This document shows positions 60,237-64,000 of a stretch of 64,000 nt of DNA, piece after piece; the stretch's first letter is position 1; the number at the start of each line of letters is the position of its first letter. Under the pieces are notes generated by a model. It was not told where the DNA came from and ran no database searches. It saw nothing but the letters and a program-made list of their open reading frames with translations. The stretch is from Flectonema sp. DT1601. Taxonomy: Eukaryota; Euglenozoa; Diplonemea; Diplonemida; Diplonemidae. Location: assembly GCA_964019425.1 (NCBI GenBank), contig OZ025825.1, forward strand, positions 565,001 through 629,000, written 5' to 3'. Made by a program: the position numbers and the translations under genes.

Positions 60237-62240
60237 GAAGTCAAGTAGTACCTTCGCTGTGAGGGATTCAGAATTGGAAGATTTAATGGCAGAGACTGAC
60301 CCTGATAAGACAGACTCAGAAGCAATTGAAAGAGGTATCAACATGATCAAACAGAAGATCATTGAGTGCGACATGACTGGAATGGACTACCGATGGGCCT
60401 TTAGAAAAGTTAAACAACTGGAAGGTAGAATGATGGACCATTCAATTACTAAGATTGTCGACGGTGAGAAGGAATTAACCGACCCGCGGGAGATGGCAGA
60501 TGTCTTCACCAAAACATACGCAGACCAATTCAAATTCGAAGACGGTGAATCAACCTTACAAGGAATACCTGATGACAACTCGGTGGAATTTGGAATGCCT
60601 GAACTGGAACGACAAATTTCAAAAACAAAGGAGAAGAAGGCACCTGGACCTGACCACATCTGGAACTCGATGTTAAAACAACTTCCAAAAGCTTTCCTCG
60701 AGCAACTACTAAGACTATTCAACCTCTCATGGCAACGATCAGCAGTACCCAGGTGCTGGAAAAGTGGAATGGTAATACCCATACTGAAACCTGATAAAGA
60801 CAAGAAACAAGTCTTATCGTACAGACCGATAGCACTAACCTCGACCGTCTCGAAACTCTTTGAAAGAATGGTCGTGGAACGGATGCACCACCTGTTGAAA
60901 GACAGAATGAATCCGAGGCAAGCAGCCTACAAACGAGGACGGGATTCCATTGAAAATCTCTGTATAGTTACAGACAAACTCAAAAGTGCCAAGGCAATGG
61001 GAGAAGAAGCGATATTAATCACCTTCGACCTACAAAAAGCCTTCGATGCAGTTCAACCGGTAACTCTTCTAAATAAGATGTCCAAAATAGGACTACCAAC
61101 GAAATATCTACGGTGGGTTCAAAACTACTTGACTAGTAGGAAGATTTCAACAAGGGTGAATGGAGTGAAGGGAGCATTCCGGAACATTCGAGTAGGAGTG
61201 CCACAAGGAAGCGTGCTGGGACCCCAGTTATTCTCTATCTTCATAAATGATTTGATAGATAAACTAGAGATGTACGAACCGACTGTCTTTGCAGATGATG
61301 TTGGAATAGTAATAACCGCAGGCACTGTCAGCTGTTTAGAAAACAAGGTTAACAACGCAGTCAAAATATTTGAAAGGTGGGCACTTGACTCACACATCAA
61401 AATCAATAAGAACCCTGGCAAGACGGAATACATTCACGTGAGGCCAAGTGGAACACATTACAAGTCCCCAGTAGTAGTATACTCTGAAGAACACACATTT
61501 AAATATGTGGTGGCCACGGCAGAACAAATGAGTAACCTTGTGAAGGATGATAACTCAACAACTGTAGTTTCAAAAGAAGAATTCGCCATCACTCACCTGT
61601 ATGTCGTTCCAAAACATAAGATCAAAGTCAAGCTACCGAATAAACCGACGGTACTGAAAACAATGAGGATGAGTGCCAGCTTCTCACAACTGAAGAAAGT
61701 CCACAACAAGGCAGAAATAGATAAGATGCTGGAAAGAATTACACGGATTTGTCTGCGGAGCACCAAACTACAGAGACTTTACAAAGAAGCCGACACGCCA
61801 AGACTAAAGGAACACATCCAGTATAAGATGTGTAGAACTTATGAACGTTTTAAATTGAGTCCGTTCCTACCGACTCGCAAGCTGACGAGAACAGGGAGTT
61901 CAGAACTCTATCAAAAATCAAAATGGGGATGGAATGTCTGGATAGACTATGTCTCTGGTGTCCCTGGCCTTGACAATTACCGGAGCATTACCAACCTGGA
62001 AGTGAACCCAGAACACTACACTGTCCCTCCATGGAAAAGTACTAATGCGATGAGATTCACATATTCAAGCAACAAGGAAGAGGCTGAACAGCGAGAGTTA
62101 ACCTTTAAGTCTCAAATTAAAAAGATGATGTCTGCTGCTTCCAAGGGTCAAGCACGAAAGAAAGAAAGAAAGAAAAAGAACAACCGCACCTAACAGTGCT
62201 ATCAGCATCACAGACCCACGGGTAGTGGTGCACTCAAAAA
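60237..62240 (+). mobile_element. LINE-alpha copy K, truncated and rearranged
   Basis: Starts on I4's A-tail at the alpha position GAAGTCAAGTAGTACC. Contains RT, then a deletion of about 330 bp (near 61738), then connection-domain sequence, then near 62096 a jump back to a segment found upstream (TTAACCTTTAAGTCTCAAATT) and from there directly to the 3'UTR. The tail is poor (A-rich 62235-62240). Last unit of the array. Confidence 0.85.
60238..62193 (+). pseudogene. LINE-alpha ORF2 (copy K): RT, RNase H missing
   Basis: One frame, open even across the preceding A-tail, from SSSTFAVRDSELEDLMAETD through all RT motifs (APGPDHIW near 60643, SYRPIALTS near 60822, GVPQGSVLGPQLFSIFINDL near 61195, FADDVG near 61288) to the deletion. 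The connection region is shortened and the frame ends with repeat-derived basic residues (KKERKKKNNRT) from the 3'UTR. RNase H and knuckle absent. Confidence 0.88.
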
Positions 62241-63532
62241 AGAAAATGAAAAAAACACCAGCTATTTTGGATTTTTTAAAAAACGCTCGTTTTGAAACTA
62301 GTTGTGTAGGAACACGCTAGTTTGCCCCCTTTTTTTTTTTGGGGAATCTCTTTTTCCTGGAAAGAAAAATGTCTCTGAAAATCTGACGTTACGATGCTTT
62401 ATTCTTTGCAAGTCAATTGTTCTGCCACTAACAGTGTGTTCAAAGAAGCACGTCAACTTGTCAGTAGCCCTCATGGCTCAATGTACCGTGAGTGCTACTG
62501 ACAGAATTGGTGGACGGGGATCACGAGGTGCGCAGGGATGGGGGTAGTAAACAACGACTACCAATGCAACTGCCCAAACTGGTATTCCTGCCCTGTAACA
62601 AAAGTATTACTCAATTGCTCAATTTGCTTTTTGCTTTTCAGTTAAAAATAATATTGCTTTGACAAAAAGGTTTATTACTTCAACCCGTTTACTTTCCTAT
62701 TCAACACATCTATAGATTCGCGCTAATGGATTGATTGAAAGCTAATAACACAAACGGTGATGACTTGGGAGATGATAAAGTAATCTTCTTTCTGGAATTT
62801 CTGCTCAGTACATGCAATTAGGTCTTGTTGAAACGCGGGAACCTTTCGGGCAGTACTGCGCTCTTGATAATTCAAGGTAGCCTTAAAGAAGCTCTCATGC
62901 CTGCATGAGTTAGATACCCTGATAATCCGGTCAGAAACAGGAGTGTAAGAGGACACCAGTTCTCTGTAAGGTGACCCAGCCCTGCGCAGCATGTACTCGT
63001 TAAAACTTCCAGAGGCTGAGAACACTATCAGGACGTGGAGCACAACCTATAAGCCTGTACGATAGTTTGTGTGGAGCTGGTGATTTTTCAAAATTTTAGA
63101 GGCTGGTTGAAAATGTGATTCTTGTGTGGAGCTGACAGTTTTCTCAAACTTTGTGTTGATCCGGTTGTTGAAAAACTTTGTGCGGAATTAGGGGTTTTCC
63201 CAAAAAACTTTTACTGAACGGCGAAAAAAAATCACTTCCGGCGAATAGCGAAAATGACTATCAGGCGCCCCCCAAAAAACGAGCACACGGGCAGCTGCAG
63301 AAGTGGAGGTAACCACGACACCACCCATGAAAACCGTTCTAGGAAAGTGTCTTCGCTACATTTTGGAAACGTAGCAACTTCCTTTGTTTTGGATTAATAA
63401 AATGCAACCTTCTTTTCGATAACGCCCTACCAGGTTTTAAAAGTGTGACTGATTGTAAAAAACTGTCTTTGAGGACTTATTATGTAAAGTTTATAACTTA
63501 TTACTCTACAGGTCAATAACAATGTTCTGCTG
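62241..63532. other. Sparse intergenic region with a short tandem repeat
   Basis: No gene recognised. At about 63067-63215 three diverged units of 45-56 bp follow one another, each beginning TTGTGTGGAGCTG or a variant and followed by TTTTC and A-rich bases. The last part (63490-63511) is pyrimidine-rich and ends CTCTACAG, a plausible 3' splice acceptor (cis or trans) 21 bp before the next ATG. Confidence 0.45.
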
Positions 63533-64000
63533 ATGCCGAGACCTGCTTATTCACTAGCTGGCATCGGGGTTTGTACTCTGGTGTTATTCTCAATTGGCTC
63601 GGTAACTGATGAAAGACCAAGGACACTCGCAACATTGAAACCAGTTGTGAATCCGGCTGTGGTGAAGCGAGAAGGTACATATGTAACTACAGAGGTGCCA
63701 CAAACAGAAATGCCTGGGGAGCTGAGGTACAACCCGAATCATACAGTGCCAGATCCGATGTGGCGGGGCAGTGATAAAAAATGGAAATTAGAGAAGGGAA
63801 TGCCTACTGTACCAGCACGGTTTCCGAGTAATTCAACAGAATGGTTAGAAGCGAAGAATTTTAATTTTTCTGAGATGTGGAGAGGTGACAATCGTTCCTG
63901 GGAAAGTTCACAGGCACCTTCCAACAGCACTGCCTTTACCGGGCTTGATTCTGTTTTTTACTTTTACGATGACTCCAGCAACCATTCTGCATGGGTGCTT
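63533..64000 (+). CDS. 5' end of a secreted or membrane glycoprotein gene, open at the edge
   Basis: 156 codons without a stop from ATG 63533 to the window edge. The N-terminus MPRPAYSLAGIGVCTLVLFS is a good signal peptide or signal anchor: short polar start, then about 14 hydrophobic residues, a possible cleavage site near IGSVT. The rest is hydrophilic with six N-glycosylation sequons (NHT, NST, NFS, NRS, NST, NHS) and several tryptophans, as in an extracellular domain. No family recognised. An upstream ATG at 63521 opens only a four-codon frame. A candidate acceptor (CTACAG, 63506-63511) precedes it. No repeat similarity seen, so this is probably a host gene. Confidence 0.6.
   Translation, partial: MPRPAYSLAGIGVCTLVLFSIGSVTDERPRTLATLKPVVNPAVVKREGTYVTTEVPQTEMPGELRYNPNHTVPDPMWRGSDKKWKLEKGMPTVPARFPSNSTEWLEAKNFNFSEMWRGDNRSWESSQAPSNSTAFTGLDSVFYFYDDSSNHSAWVL

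Noticed and set aside
1-62240. LTR retrotransposon or retrovirus interpretation of the RT/RNase H genes
   Set aside because: No LTRs, protease, integrase or gag; APE endonuclease, A-tails and 5' truncations identify LINEs.

Overview
This is a eukaryotic genomic window made almost entirely of transposable elements, most of them non-LTR retrotransposons (LINEs) with endonuclease, reverse transcriptase, RNase H and a C-terminal CCHC knuckle. Evidence for a eukaryote: A-tailed LINEs, two nuclear-type tRNA genes with A/B boxes and oligo-T terminators, piggyBac elements with TTAA target sites, and a Penelope-like element. Species cannot be fixed from sequence. A BspA-type leucine-rich-repeat relic, a GIY-YIG-first Penelope element, 2A-bearing RNase H LINEs and an odd tRNA-Thr fit a protist (Euglenozoa is one possibility), but some invertebrates share part of this set.

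Layout. 1-5761: two head-to-tail copies (A, B) of an A-tailed LINE family (here LINE-alpha; B is a diverged subfamily). 5762-16560: a second LINE lineage with 2A peptides (copies C, D). ORF1 and ORF2 lie in one frame, separated by a single UGA in a leaky context (UGA CUAG in C, UGA CGG in D). D is rearranged, with an inverted RT segment and a perfect 27-bp fold-back. 16680-22893: a tRNA-Thr gene, then an almost complete LINE-alpha (E). 22894-25193: a minus-strand relative of C/D (M). 25194-27464: an internally deleted LINE-alpha 5' end (F), an ORF with a piggyBac-like cysteine domain, and a chain of short A-tailed pieces. 27465-32437: LINE-alpha copy G, split by a TTAA-flanked piggyBac MITE. 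32438-36962: an LRR relic, a TA-flanked MITE and a structurally complete piggyBac transposon. 36967-42020: a Penelope-like relic with an N-terminal GIY-YIG domain, an unidentified broken ORF, and the start of a third 2A-type LINE (N). 42328-62240: a second copy of the tRNA-Thr gene followed by five LINE copies in tail-to-head array (I1, I2, I3, I4 of subfamily gamma, then K of alpha), each starting at the A-tail of the one before. 62241-63532: sparse sequence with a short tandem repeat. 63533-64000: the 5' end of a probable host gene for a secreted or membrane glycoprotein, the best candidate for a real host gene here apart from the tRNAs.

How it fits together. The LINE endonuclease probably nicks T-runs, so A-tails of resident copies become landing sites for new ones in the same orientation. 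This explains the arrays. The arrays' 5' ends sit 16-28 bp from tRNA-Thr genes, suggesting an upstream-of-tRNA target. Both LINE lineages couple their ORFs tightly: ATGA-type stop/start overlaps in alpha and gamma, and probable stop-codon readthrough followed by 2A in the C/D lineage. Copies I1 and I3 keep 1225-aa-or-longer uninterrupted ORF2 frames and differ little from I2 and I4, so gamma transposed recently.
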